Assembly (NCBI GenBank): GCA_965224045.1
Contig: CBDCYD010000016.1
Location: 806,001-870,000 of the forward strand
From: Tectiglobus sp965224045
GTDB lineage: Bacteria > Pseudomonadota > Alphaproteobacteria > Rhizobiales > Hyphomicrobiaceae
DNA: 64,000 nucleotides
Reading direction: 5' to 3'
Part shown: one piece after another, positions 43,755 to 51,868 of the stretch
Layout: the number at the start of each line of letters is the position of its first letter
Position numbering within the stretch: the first letter of the stretch is position 1
Notes under the pieces: model-generated
What the model was told of the DNA's origin: nothing
The model's input: only the letters and a program-made list of their open reading frames with translations
Databases searched by the model: none
Made by a program: the position numbers and the translations under genes

Positions 43755-46166
43755 ATGGATGGAACGCTTGCTAAGACCGAGACCGACGGCAAGGCGGATC
43801 TTGCAATTCTGCGCGATCTGGAGCGCAAGGTACTGTGGTTGTCGTCCTACCTCATCCATCATGCGAACCACGAGATCGACCGCGGTGACGGGCTGAAGGT
43901 TGGCGGTCATCAGGCATCGTCGGCATCATTGGTGACGCTGATGACGGCGCTCTATTTTCATATCCTGCGGCCGGAGGACCGGATCGCGGTGAAGCCGCAC
44001 GCCAGCCCTGTGTTCCATGCAATCCAGTATCTGCTCGGCAATCAAAGTTTCGAGAAGCTGCAAAACTTTCGTGGCTTCGGCGGTGCGCAAAGCTATCCCT
44101 CGCGTACCAAGGACGCCGATGATGTTGATTTCTCGACCGGTTCGGTCGGGTTAGGCGTCGCAATCACCGGGTTTGCCAGCCTGTTCCAGGACTATGTGCA
44201 CGCCAAGGGCTGGTCGCAGGACTGGCCGAAGGGGCGCATGGTGGCGCTAATGGGTGATGCGGAAATCGACGAGGGCAACATCCACGAGGCCTTGCTGGAG
44301 TATTGGAAGCACGGGCTCACCAACACCTGGTGGGTGGTGGATTACAACCGCCAGAGCCTCGACTCGGTGGTGTCCGACCAGCTCTTCATGAAAGTTGCCG
44401 GGTTGTTCGAAAACCTCGGCTGGGAAGTGATGCTGATCAAGTACGGCAAGCATCAGCAGCACGCGTTCGGGCAACCGGGCGGTGAACACCTGCGGCGCTG
44501 GATCAATGATTGTCCAAACCAGCTTTATTCAGCGCTGGTCTTCCAGGGTGGCGGTGCATGGCGGGCGCAGCTCGAGGAGGACCTCAAGTACCGCGGCGAC
44601 ACGCTGGAGTTGATCGCGAGCTATTCCGACGATGAACTGGCACGGTTGATGACCAATCTTGGCGGCCATGACTTGGAGGAAATTCTCGAAACTTTTGCGA
44701 AGGCGCCAACCGATAAACCGGTCTGTTTCATCGCCTATACGATCAAGGGCTTCGGTCTGCCGTTCGCCGGCCACAAGGACAATCACGCCGGACTGATGAC
44801 CAAGGCGCAAATGCAGGAGTTTCGCGCGCAGCAGGGTGTCAACCAAGGAGAGGAGTGGGACTTGTTCGCCGGGCTCCAGACCGACCCGGGCACCATGCAA
44901 TCGTTTCTCGATGCCGTGCCGTTCAACAAGCGTGGAACGCGCCGGCTCAAGGCGCCGAAAGTCGCGCTGCCGCCAACCGTTGAAATCGAGGCCAAGGGCG
45001 AAATGTCAACACAAGCCGGTTTCGGGCGCATCCTGGACGGCATTGCCAAGAGCGACAGCGAGCTTGCAGACCGCATCGTGACAACGTCACCCGACGTGAC
45101 GGTGTCGACCAATCTCGGGCCGTGGGTTAACCGGCGCGGGCTGTTTTCGATGCAAACGCAGGAGGACGTGTTCAAGGAACGCGGGCTGATGTCACCGCAA
45201 AAATGGGAGATGACGCCACAGGGCCAACACCTGGAGCTCGGGATTGCGGAAATGAACCTGTTTCTCGCGCTCGGAGCGGCGGGCCTTTCGCATTCGCTGT
45301 TCGGTGAGCGATTGATCCCGATCGGAACGCTCTATGATCCGTTCATTTCACGCGGTCTCGATGCGCTGAACTATGCCTGCTACCAGGAGGCGCGGTTCAT
45401 TCTTGTGGCGACGCCGTCGGGGCTGACGCTGGCTCCGGAAGGCGGTGCGCATCAGTCTCTGGCCAGTCCGCTGATCGGAATGTCGCAGGACGGACTTGCT
45501 TCGTTCGAGCCGGCATATGTGGACGAGTTGGCCGCCATCATGGACTGGGCGTTCGAGTACATCCAGCGTGATGCGGGTGATGTTGAGGCGTCGGGCTGGT
45601 CGCGGGATGAACTGGGCGGGTCTGTCTACCTGCGCTTGTCGACACGGCCACTGGAGCAGCTGTCGCGACCTATGACGGCGCAATTTCGAAACGATATCAT
45701 TCAGGGCGGCTATTGGCTGAGGCGTCCCGACCCGGCCTGCGAGGCAGCGATCGCCTACATGGGCGCGGTGGCGCCTGAGGCGATCGAGGCGGCGGGCTTG
45801 CTCAGCGAGGACCTGCGCGGGGTCGGTGTGCTCGCCGTCACGTCGGCTGACCGATTGTCGGCGGGTTGGCATGCTGCGCAACGTACTCGAATCGGCGGTG
45901 ATCCAAGTGCTGTCAGTCACGCAGAACATTTGCTTGATGCGCTGCCACGGGATGCCAAGATCATTACCGTTTGCGATGCATTTCCGGAAAGCCTGTCATG
46001 GCTTGGAGGGGTGCGGGGCCATCAGGTGAGCGCGCTCGGTGTCGAGCACTTCGGACAGTCCGGCTCGATTCCTGAACTCTACCGCTACTACGGGCTCGAT
46101 ACGAACGCGATCCTGAAGGCTGTCGAGGCCATAACTGGGCGTGCCGTGCGCTATCGGTCCGGGTGA
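43755..46166 (+). CDS. Homodimeric-type 2-oxoacid dehydrogenase E1 (AceE/MdeB-like), annotated often as transketolase
   Basis: 803 residues from ATG 43755 with AGGAG upstream; only 4 bases separate it from the dehydratase stop. ThDP motif GDAEIDEGNIHEALLEYWKH, then WWVVDYNRQSLDSVVSD. The central HASPVFHAIQYLLG and FRGFGGAQSYPSRTKD segments and GIAEMNLFLALGAAGLSHS show the AceE-type (homodimeric pyruvate dehydrogenase E1) fold; AceE is about 885 residues, so this is slightly short. MdeB of Pseudomonas, a 2-oxobutyrate dehydrogenase E1 as recalled, is of this type. No E2/E3 gene nearby, so it must borrow them. Confidence 0.85.
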   Translation: MDGTLAKTETDGKADLAILRDLERKVLWLSSYLIHHANHEIDRGDGLKVGGHQASSASLVTLMTALYFHILRPEDRIAVKPHASPVFHAIQYLLGNQSFEKLQNFRGFGGAQSYPSRTKDADDVDFSTGSVGLGVAITGFASLFQDYVHAKGWSQDWPKGRMVALMGDAEIDEGNIHEALLEYWKHGLTNTWWVVDYNRQSLDSVVSDQLFMKVAGLFENLGWEVMLIKYGKHQQHAFGQPGGEHLRRWINDCPNQLYSALVFQGGGAWRAQLEEDLKYRGDTLELIASYSDDELARLMTNLGGHDLEEILETFAKAPTDKPVCFIAYTIKGFGLPFAGHKDNHAGLMTKAQMQEFRAQQGVNQGEEWDLFAGLQTDPGTMQSFLDAVPFNKRGTRRLKAPKVALPPTVEIEAKGEMSTQAGFGRILDGIAKSDSELADRIVTTSPDVTVSTNLGPWVNRRGLFSMQTQEDVFKERGLMSPQKWEMTPQGQHLELGIAEMNLFLALGAAGLSHSLFGERLIPIGTLYDPFISRGLDALNYACYQEARFILVATPSGLTLAPEGGAHQSLASPLIGMSQDGLASFEPAYVDELAAIMDWAFEYIQRDAGDVEASGWSRDELGGSVYLRLSTRPLEQLSRPMTAQFRNDIIQGGYWLRRPDPACEAAIAYMGAVAPEAIEAAGLLSEDLRGVGVLAVTSADRLSAGWHAAQRTRIGGDPSAVSHAEHLLDALPRDAKIITVCDAFPESLSWLGGVRGHQVSALGVEHFGQSGSIPELYRYYGLDTNAILKAVEAITGRAVRYRSG

Positions 46167-46292
46167 TCTGCAAACGCCAGCGCGGGTCGCCGGCAAGCCG
46201 ACGCCGCGCGGCCAACTGCGCTGTGCAGCCTTGGTTGGCACCATTCTTGCTCGGATACGCGGCAGGTCTTGGAATCAGCCAGGAGAACTGCA

Positions 46293-46583
46293 GTGCGTGG
46301 CGTGGTGTTCGTATTGGTGTTGATTGGCAAAATCGTTTGCGGCAGTTCGGGCGTGAGCAGCGCGACGCGGCATTCGGAGTTTACCGGATACCCCGCCTTT
46401 GCCAAACGGCAAACTCCGGTGGAGGTCTATCACGACAAGGGCCTGGTGGTCGAAATGATCGTCAACTGCGGGGGCGGTCGGTTTGGCATCATCACGCTAT
46501 CGAAGGTCGAGGGCGTGTTTTGCGGTCCCGATCACCGTTGCGTCAGAAACCTTAACCAGGCCATTGGCCGATTGTGCCAATGA
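46293..46583 (+). CDS. Small secreted or lipoprotein-like protein of unknown function
   Basis: 96 residues from GTG 46293 with AGGAG 7 bases upstream. A hydrophobic N-terminus (RGVVFVLVLIGKIVCG) may be a signal peptide with Cys near the cleavage site; the mature part has three further cysteines (MIVNCGGGRFGII, VFCGPDHRCVRNL, IGRLCQ), suggesting disulfides in the periplasm. I do not recognise the family. It ends 40 bases before the convergent dioxygenase gene. Confidence 0.6.
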   Translation: MRGVVFVLVLIGKIVCGSSGVSSATRHSEFTGYPAFAKRQTPVEVYHDKGLVVEMIVNCGGGRFGIITLSKVEGVFCGPDHRCVRNLNQAIGRLCQ

Positions 46584-46622
46584 GATTTCTCCAGCCAAGT
46601 TGAGACACGCCGGGCGGTGTGC

Positions 46623-47606
46623 TCAGCCATTGTAAAAGCGCCGGCCCCGTTCGCGCAGCCAGATGCGCACCAGATGGCGTTGACGCTCGGGTTCCGGCCA
46701 ATCTTCGAAGGCTGTTCGTTTGTGGCCGACGCGGCGGTTGTCGACGATCTGGATCTGGCCAGGTTCGAAGAAGAACTCCTTGTACATTTCCGGGTCGTCG
46801 ATGATGTCGGTGATGGCCGTGAGTGCGGCATCTGCCGCGGCATCGATCGGCTGGCCGGCCAGAGCGTAACCCTGGCGAACGAGGTAGGCAGACAAGCAAA
46901 CATGAAGCCTGCCGTCGCGCTCGGAAAAGACCGGCTTTGCGATCCATTTGCAGTCGCCGGGCGCGTGCTCGCGCTGCCGGTCGAAAAGGACCGGCTGATA
47001 CAACCTGCGCAACAGATCGGGATCGCTGTTTGCGAGGCGCTGGCGGGCGGTTTCAAAACTGACGATGCGGCTTATTCCGCCCGACTTTGCGGTTTGCACG
47101 CAGAGAAGGCAGACGAAGTCCGGCGGCATCACATTATAAGAATTGTCGGTGTGGAAGTTCTGTTCGGCATTGGTGACATCAGGGCGGATGCCGTTGCCGG
47201 GTTTTTTCTTGGTGATGTCGGCGACGCCGTAAAGCAGGGCACCCTTCCAGTTTTGCGCGACGGGGCGTGAGATCATCGAAGCCAGCAGCCAGTAGATTTT
47301 GACCGCCGTCTCGCGCGCCAATTCCTCGAGCGGCAGGCGGTCAATGAGCACGAAGCCCAATTCGCTGTCGGCTAACTGATGGGCCCGCTGCATCATCGCG
47401 CGACAATGCGGCAGTTCAAAATCATCCGGGATCAGGGCTTCGGTCGCCAGTGGATTGGCGTCCAACAAACTGGCAAGATCCAGTATTTCCGCACGTTCGT
47501 CGGCACCGATGCGAACGATACCGGCATCGGCCGGCAGGTCTTTACCGACCCAGGTCAGAGGTTGAGTTTGCGCGCGGTTGCCATCGGCGGGACGTACTTC
47601 AGCCAT
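46623..47606 (-). CDS. TauD/TfdA family Fe(II)/2-oxoglutarate dioxygenase
   Basis: 327 residues. The iron ligands are visible as FHTDNSYNVMPPD (HxD) and the distal His in VDNRRVGHKRTAFEDW, with Arg in RQRHLVRIWLR for 2-oxoglutarate. LGFVLIDRLPLEELARE marks the N-terminal half. Substrate unknown: family members act on taurine, carnitine precursors, sulfonates and many others. Repeat copy 1 lies directly upstream of its start. Confidence 0.9.
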   Translation of the reverse strand: MAEVRPADGNRAQTQPLTWVGKDLPADAGIVRIGADERAEILDLASLLDANPLATEALIPDDFELPHCRAMMQRAHQLADSELGFVLIDRLPLEELARETAVKIYWLLASMISRPVAQNWKGALLYGVADITKKKPGNGIRPDVTNAEQNFHTDNSYNVMPPDFVCLLCVQTAKSGGISRIVSFETARQRLANSDPDLLRRLYQPVLFDRQREHAPGDCKWIAKPVFSERDGRLHVCLSAYLVRQGYALAGQPIDAAADAALTAITDIIDDPEMYKEFFFEPGQIQIVDNRRVGHKRTAFEDWPEPERQRHLVRIWLRERGRRFYNG

Positions 47607-47650
47607 TGCCGGTCGCCTCCATATCCGGAGCTTTCCCTTCTCAACTGGGA

Positions 47651-47787
47651 TAGATCATCGTGCCTTAAGCTGGAACCGCTGTCGCGGCTCCAGCTTAAGG
47701 CACAAAGATGATCGACTCTAAAGGATCGAGCATCTTTCTCCTTCATTCGGAATCGGACCGATTCCGAATGAAAGCAGGTTGCGCTAG
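47651..47787. repeat. Two-hairpin intergenic repeat, copy 1
   Basis: First hairpin: GTGCCTTAAGCTGGAACC (from 47660) pairs with the segment ending GGCAC at 47703, flanked by GATCATC/GATGATC. Second hairpin: TTCATTCGGAATCG (47742-47755) with CGATTCCGAATGAA, loop GAC. The end, GCGCTAG, supplies the stop codon of the GFA gene. A diverged copy is at 51694-51833; the stem differences between the two copies are largely compensatory. Confidence 0.85.
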
Positions 47788-48206
47788 GCGGGCGGCGGCA
47801 TCTTGTCGAAATTCGGGATGTCGGTCGATGTCGAATCCCAGTCCGGGCGATCCTTGATGTAAACCACGCGCTGGGCCTGGAACCAGGAATTGTCATCGAC
47901 GGAGCCAACGGCAACCGCGATCAGGCCGGGTCTGCCCGAATTTTCACCGAACAGGCGTCCGCCGCATTTCGGGCAGAAATGACGCGTGTTGGTATTGCCG
48001 CTGTCGGCGGTTACCGCATAGCTCGCGGTTTCGCCACTGATTTCAACGTCATCAGCCTTGAAGAAGGCGAGCGACATGTGGCCAGTGCCTGACGCGCGCT
48101 GGCAGTCCTTACAGTGGCATTGGCCGCCGGCGAGCGGTTCCGACTTCACGGTATAGGTGACGGCACCGCACAGGCAGCGGCCGGTGGCAAACGCTTGTTC
48201 GGACAT
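47784..48206 (-). CDS. GFA family zinc-binding protein
   Basis: 140 residues from the ATG at 48206 (MSEQAFATGRCLCGAV); an upstream ATG adds 13 residues. The three cysteine sites are intact: CLCGAVTY, GQCHCKDCQRASGTGH and FCPKCGGRLF. GFA (glutathione-dependent formaldehyde-activating) proteins bind zinc; many members have no proven role in formaldehyde metabolism. The gene ends inside the hairpin repeat. Confidence 0.93.
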   Translation of the reverse strand: MSEQAFATGRCLCGAVTYTVKSEPLAGGQCHCKDCQRASGTGHMSLAFFKADDVEISGETASYAVTADSGNTNTRHFCPKCGGRLFGENSGRPGLIAVAVGSVDDNSWFQAQRVVYIKDRPDWDSTSTDIPNFDKMPPPA

Positions 48207-48331
48207 GGCTTGGCCTTCCACTTCATTCCAGGTGGTGGCCATCATAACGGAAGCTCGCTTGTGAGACCAAGCGGGATGTCGATTGCCGAATTTCGCATCG
48301 GTGCAATCGGTGGCGCCCTCGGAATGGCGCC

Positions 48332-48994
48332 TCAGTGGTGGATCGGCGCGTTCGGGAAGGCGAGTTGCTCACGTGCGCGCCACTCATTGGTGACGTAGTT
48401 GATGATCAGCGACTTTCGGATGCCCGGAATAGGGCGGGGTTCGAAGCCGTGGTAGGTCGCATGGGATGGCACGAAGACCATCGCCGCGTTAGGTGCGAAG
48501 GGCGATGTGGCGACGTGCCTTTTTTCCTCATCGTAAATGTCGGTGCCGAGGGCTTCGTGCCCGGGCTCGTTCGACAGATAGAGGAGGCACGTAAATAGCT
48601 TGACGCCGAGATCGGTGTGCGGCTCGAGCCAGAAGCCATCGGTATCCTGGGCATATTCGATACGCAGGTAGGAGCCATCGAGCTTCGTGCCGAACGTGTC
48701 CTCGACGGCGTTCGTGATGGTGTGTGACTGAAACGCCTGTGCTACGGCTTCGACGACCGGGTGTTTTTGCCGGTTATCAAGGTCGAAATATTTGCGTGTT
48801 GCGTTGTGGACTTCTCGTTTTCCCGAAACGCCGCCGAGATCAGGAGCTTCAAATGGCAGCGCGGTGACGGCGGCGATGGCCTCGTCCGGGAAGCACCGGG
48901 ACAGGAACCAGTGCTGATAGGGAGTATCGGAGTACTGACCCGCCCTGAAACTCGCCAGCAAATGGTGCTCGATGTCTTTTGATGCGACGGCCAT
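48332..48994 (-). CDS. 2-oxoglutarate/Fe(II) oxygenase family protein
   Basis: 220 residues from the ATG at 48994 with AGGAG upstream. LDGSYLRIEYAQDTDGFWLE is followed by PHTDLGVKLFTCLLYLS (HxD) and VPSHATYHGFEPRPIPGIRKSL (distal His and Arg), the double-stranded beta-helix iron site. A prolyl-hydroxylase-like fold acting on a protein or small molecule is likely; the substrate is unknown. Confidence 0.85.
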   Translation of the reverse strand: MAVASKDIEHHLLASFRAGQYSDTPYQHWFLSRCFPDEAIAAVTALPFEAPDLGGVSGKREVHNATRKYFDLDNRQKHPVVEAVAQAFQSHTITNAVEDTFGTKLDGSYLRIEYAQDTDGFWLEPHTDLGVKLFTCLLYLSNEPGHEALGTDIYDEEKRHVATSPFAPNAAMVFVPSHATYHGFEPRPIPGIRKSLIINYVTNEWRAREQLAFPNAPIHH

Positions 48995-49613
48995 TGCCCT
49001 TCTCCTCGTCCCAGCTGGGGGTGCAGCGGACTTAAACGTCTCGGTGTCGAACTGCAAGCCAGTCAACCGAGGCCAATTTGAAGCATGTCGGTGCTGTGGT
49101 GTTGCTGTCACGAGGTGCGCGATTGCCTCAATTTGCCGGCGGAGTCGTGCGCGCCAGGCACTTATGCGCCAGGCGGTGTTGCACAGGCCCGTGCATGCAT
49201 CTGTCGTCAGGTCGGCGATGCACGCCGCCAGCGCGATCTTTTTGGCGATTTCAATGATGCTGCAAGGAGAAGCTGCGAGTGGCAGGGCCTTCGGGCTGTA
49301 GGTCCGCCGCTCCCTGATGGGAGCCCAACGCCATGGTCAGGTTCCACGTCGGATCTGCGGCTTTGCAACGGCCTTCAGGCCCCGCCTCGCCCAGCCACTG
49401 TAGAAGCGCAAATGTGGTAATATCAAGTGGCAATATGAGATTATTTCTCGGACAATGTAGGGAGCTGAATTTCCCGTGCGGTGGGTTGACACGGGATTGT
49501 CCAGGGTGGCGACAGCGGCCATTGCGGCGGGGTTGTGAATTCGACTAGTCTCGCCCATTGGGCAAACTGTCGACGTCCAGAGTCGCAAACACGGTGTGCT
49601 AAGGGGCAAACGT
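48995..49613. other. Gene-free stretch before the YfcG-like gene
   Basis: About 620 bases. Frames here overlap on both strands and none has a ribosome site or family look. A TTGACA at 49487-49492 could be the -35 element of the GST gene, but the -10 at the 17-base distance is poor. The part 49405-49460 is AT-rich. No repeat found. Confidence 0.4.
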
Positions 49614-50243
49614 ATGATCGAGTTTTACACATGGTCGACGCCGAACGGTCGCAAGGTCTCCATCATGCTCGAGGAAACCGGTCTCGCATACGAGACGCAC
49701 GCCGTGGATATCTCGAAGGATGAGCAGTTTGCGCCGGACTTTCTGAAAATCAGCCCGAACAACAGGATTCCTGCAATCATAGACCGGGATACCGGCATGC
49801 ATCTCTTCGAGTCCGGTGCCATCCTCATGTATCTCGCCAAGAAAACTGGTCAGTTCTGGCCGGCCGAAGGTGAGGCGCACTGGCGCGTCGTGGAGTGGTT
49901 GATGTGGCAGATGGGCGGTCCGGGCCCGATGCTCGGTCAGGTGCACCACTTCGTTAAATTCAATCAGGGCAAGGCGCCCTATGCCGAGGAGCGCTATACC
50001 AAAGAAGGCAAGCGGCTCTACGGTGTTCTGGATAAGCGGCTAGCAGATGTCGAATACGTCGCTGGCGAATATTCGATCGCAGATATGGCCATTTGGCCCT
50101 GGATCTCACGTTTCGAGTGGCAAGGCATTGATCTGGCGACCTATTCCAACGTGCTTCGATGGTATCGCGCGATTGCCGAGCGGCCGGCGGTTCAGCGTGG
50201 ATATCACGTTCCGGTTGCCCAACCGGGCATTCCGATGCCATAG
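49614..50243 (+). CDS. YfcG-like GST/disulfide-bond oxidoreductase
   Basis: 209 residues from ATG 49614. IEFYTWSTPNGRKVSIMLEE, LKISPNNRIPAIIDRDTGMH, LFESGAILMYLAKKTGQFW and MWQMGGPGPMLGQVHHFV match the YfcG/YghU-type (Nu-class) GST nearly throughout, including the TPNG loop. YfcG reduces disulfides using two glutathione molecules, without a catalytic Cys. GSH-linked redox role likely. Confidence 0.93.
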   Translation: MIEFYTWSTPNGRKVSIMLEETGLAYETHAVDISKDEQFAPDFLKISPNNRIPAIIDRDTGMHLFESGAILMYLAKKTGQFWPAEGEAHWRVVEWLMWQMGGPGPMLGQVHHFVKFNQGKAPYAEERYTKEGKRLYGVLDKRLADVEYVAGEYSIADMAIWPWISRFEWQGIDLATYSNVLRWYRAIAERPAVQRGYHVPVAQPGIPMP

Positions 50244-50309
50244 CCGTGTTCTGAGGCGGTTGCTTTTCGCGAATGGCGTGACCGCGAACAACGGGTCGAG
50301 GGTGGTGAG

Positions 50310-51242
50310 ATGACGGACAAGTTCAACTTTTCGGGCGTGATTGCGCCGGTGCTCACGCCGTTCGGCCAGGATGGTGCACCGGATCCGGATCGCTTCATCG
50401 AGCATGCCGAATGGTTGCTTTCGGATGATGGTGGCTGCCATGCGCTGGCACCGTTCGGGACAACCAGCGAGGCGAATTCGCTTGGCCTGGACGAGCGGAT
50501 GGAGCTTTTGGAAGACCTGATCGATGCGGGCATAGAGCCGCTCAACCTGATGCCGGGGACGGGAACGTGTTCGCTTTCGGACACCGTCATTCTGACCCAG
50601 CACGCGATGGACCTTGGTTGTGGTGGCGTGCTCATGCTACCGCCGTTCTACTACAAGCAACCCTCTGAAGATGGTTTGTTCCGGTATTTCGCCGACGTGA
50701 TCGACGAGGTGGGGGATGACCGCCTCAAGGTTTATCTTTACCACATTCCGCCGGTTGCCCAGGTCGGCTTCGCGTTGACTTTGATTGAGCGGTTGCGCCA
50801 GGAGTTTCCCGAGACCGTCGTCGGTCTAAAGGACTCTTCCGGTGATTGGTCGAACATGAAGGCCATTCTCGACGCGTTTCCGGACTTCGAGTTGTTTCCA
50901 GGTTCAGAACTGTTCCTGCTCGATGGTCTCAAGAATGGTTCGGCCGGTGTCATTTCGGCAACTGCGAATGTTTCTGGTCGTAGCATGCGTGGCGTATTCG
51001 AGGACTGGCGGGCGGACGAGGCGGATCGGCGCCAGGCCGAAGTCTCGGCCATGCGCAAGACGATCCAGGCATTTGCGATGGTCCCGGCGCTGAAGGCCAT
51101 CGTTGCGCACTTTCGCAAGGATCCGCAGTGGCGTGAATTGCGACCGCCGTTCGAAGCCTTGAGCGAAGCCGAGGCCAAACGTGTCGTGACGATGCTGATG
51201 GAAGAGCACAACTTCAAGCTGACGTTCGATATGCCGGTCTGA
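50310..51242 (+). CDS. DapA/dihydrodipicolinate synthase family aldolase
   Basis: 310 residues. FSGVIAPVLTPFGQDGAPDP, APFGTTSEANSLGLDERMEL (GTTSE loop), GVLMLPPFYYKQPSEDGLFR, VYLYHIPPVAQVGFALTLIE and the Schiff-base Lys in VVGLKDSSGDWSNMKA. The catalytic scaffold of class I pyruvate aldolases is intact. Not necessarily lysine biosynthesis: it stands alone beside a ThDP enzyme, and homologues act on various keto-acids. The start follows GGTCGAGGGTGGTGAG. Confidence 0.92.
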   Translation: MTDKFNFSGVIAPVLTPFGQDGAPDPDRFIEHAEWLLSDDGGCHALAPFGTTSEANSLGLDERMELLEDLIDAGIEPLNLMPGTGTCSLSDTVILTQHAMDLGCGGVLMLPPFYYKQPSEDGLFRYFADVIDEVGDDRLKVYLYHIPPVAQVGFALTLIERLRQEFPETVVGLKDSSGDWSNMKAILDAFPDFELFPGSELFLLDGLKNGSAGVISATANVSGRSMRGVFEDWRADEADRRQAEVSAMRKTIQAFAMVPALKAIVAHFRKDPQWRELRPPFEALSEAEAKRVVTMLMEEHNFKLTFDMPV

Positions 51243-51296
51243 GAAAGACGGCGGCCCATGTCCTACTTCCTCGGCCAATGCGGCCAAAAGAAAATT

Positions 51297-51319
51297 CCCT
51301 CCACGGGGACCGTGGAGGG
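51297..51319 (-). terminator. Rho-independent terminator for the 66-residue gene (minus strand)
   Basis: CCCTCCACGG and CCGTGGAGGG form a perfect 10-bp stem with a 3-base loop. Read on the minus strand it is followed by AATTTTCTTTT, a T-rich tract; on the plus strand there is none. It therefore ends transcription of the small minus-strand gene that stops at 51356. Confidence 0.75.
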
Positions 51320-51355
51320 ATGAGGAGTGGGGTCGTTCACAGATGGAGTTCGGCG

Positions 51356-51556
51356 TCACAGACGCGGTCCAACGTCCGGCGGGCGCTGGACAAACCCAAT
51401 CGATGAGACGGTGCTGCGCGACACAACCTGGTCGAGCGTCGTGCCCTGCCTGGCGGTCAGCAAAAGGGCCGAAGCAGCTACGAAGCAAAACAAGGCGCCA
51501 AGCCCGAGGAGCGAACCATACGGTCCTCTGAAGGACTTTGTCGCCTCTAGATCCAT
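51356..51556 (-). CDS. Small single-span membrane protein of unknown function
   Basis: 66 residues, MDLEATKSFRGPYGSLLGL then FCFVAASALLLTA as the single membrane helix, and a short charged C-terminal tail. Ribosome site GAGG lies 4-5 bases before the ATG; a terminator follows the stop by 36 bases; upstream (51557-51700) is AT-rich with TTGCAT-17-TTATCC as a possible promoter. The gene thus forms its own unit on the minus strand between the DapA-like and ThDP-enzyme genes. No family recognised. Confidence 0.65.
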   Translation of the reverse strand: MDLEATKSFRGPYGSLLGLGALFCFVAASALLLTARQGTTLDQVVSRSTVSSIGFVQRPPDVGPRL

Positions 51557-51693
51557 TTTGCCTCAACTTATCCGTGCGACCATCTCATCTATAACGCGAA
51601 TGTAATGGATAACGACTCGTTAGTCTAGGATGCAACGTGAATAGGCTTAATGAGCAAAGTGTTAAATTAATACTTTACTTACCTTTGTGAATA

Positions 51694-51833
51694 CTAGACC
51701 ATCGTGCCTCAAGTCGGAACCGTTGTCGCGGCTCCGACTGGAGGCACAAAGATGATCGCCTCTAATGAATCGAGCAACTTTCTGCTTCAATTCGGAATCG
51801 CACCGAATTCCGAATTGAAGCAGGTTGCTCTAG
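51694..51833. repeat. Two-hairpin intergenic repeat, copy 2
   Basis: First hairpin: GTGCCTCAAGTCGGAACCG (51704-51722) with CGGCTCCGACTGGAGGCAC (51729-51747). Second: CTGCTTCAATTCGGAAT (51782-51798) with ATTCCGAATTGAAGCAG (51807-51823), a perfect 17-bp stem with an 8-base loop. The right end is GTTGCTCTAG. Compared with copy 1 (47651-47787), three positions in the first stem change as pairs on both arms. Confidence 0.85.
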
Positions 51834-51868
51834 CGGAGCAGGCCTGCTTCATGACAGGCGCTTTGCGA

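Noticed and set aside
43755..46166. Calling the 803-residue protein a pentose-phosphate transketolase
   Set aside because: The length and the AceE-type segments fit a homodimeric 2-oxoacid dehydrogenase E1 far better than the roughly 660-residue transketolases.
47651..51833. An insertion sequence or transposon joining the two hairpin repeats
   Set aside because: The copies lie 4 kb apart around ordinary genes, with no transposase frame between or near them and no target duplication seen.
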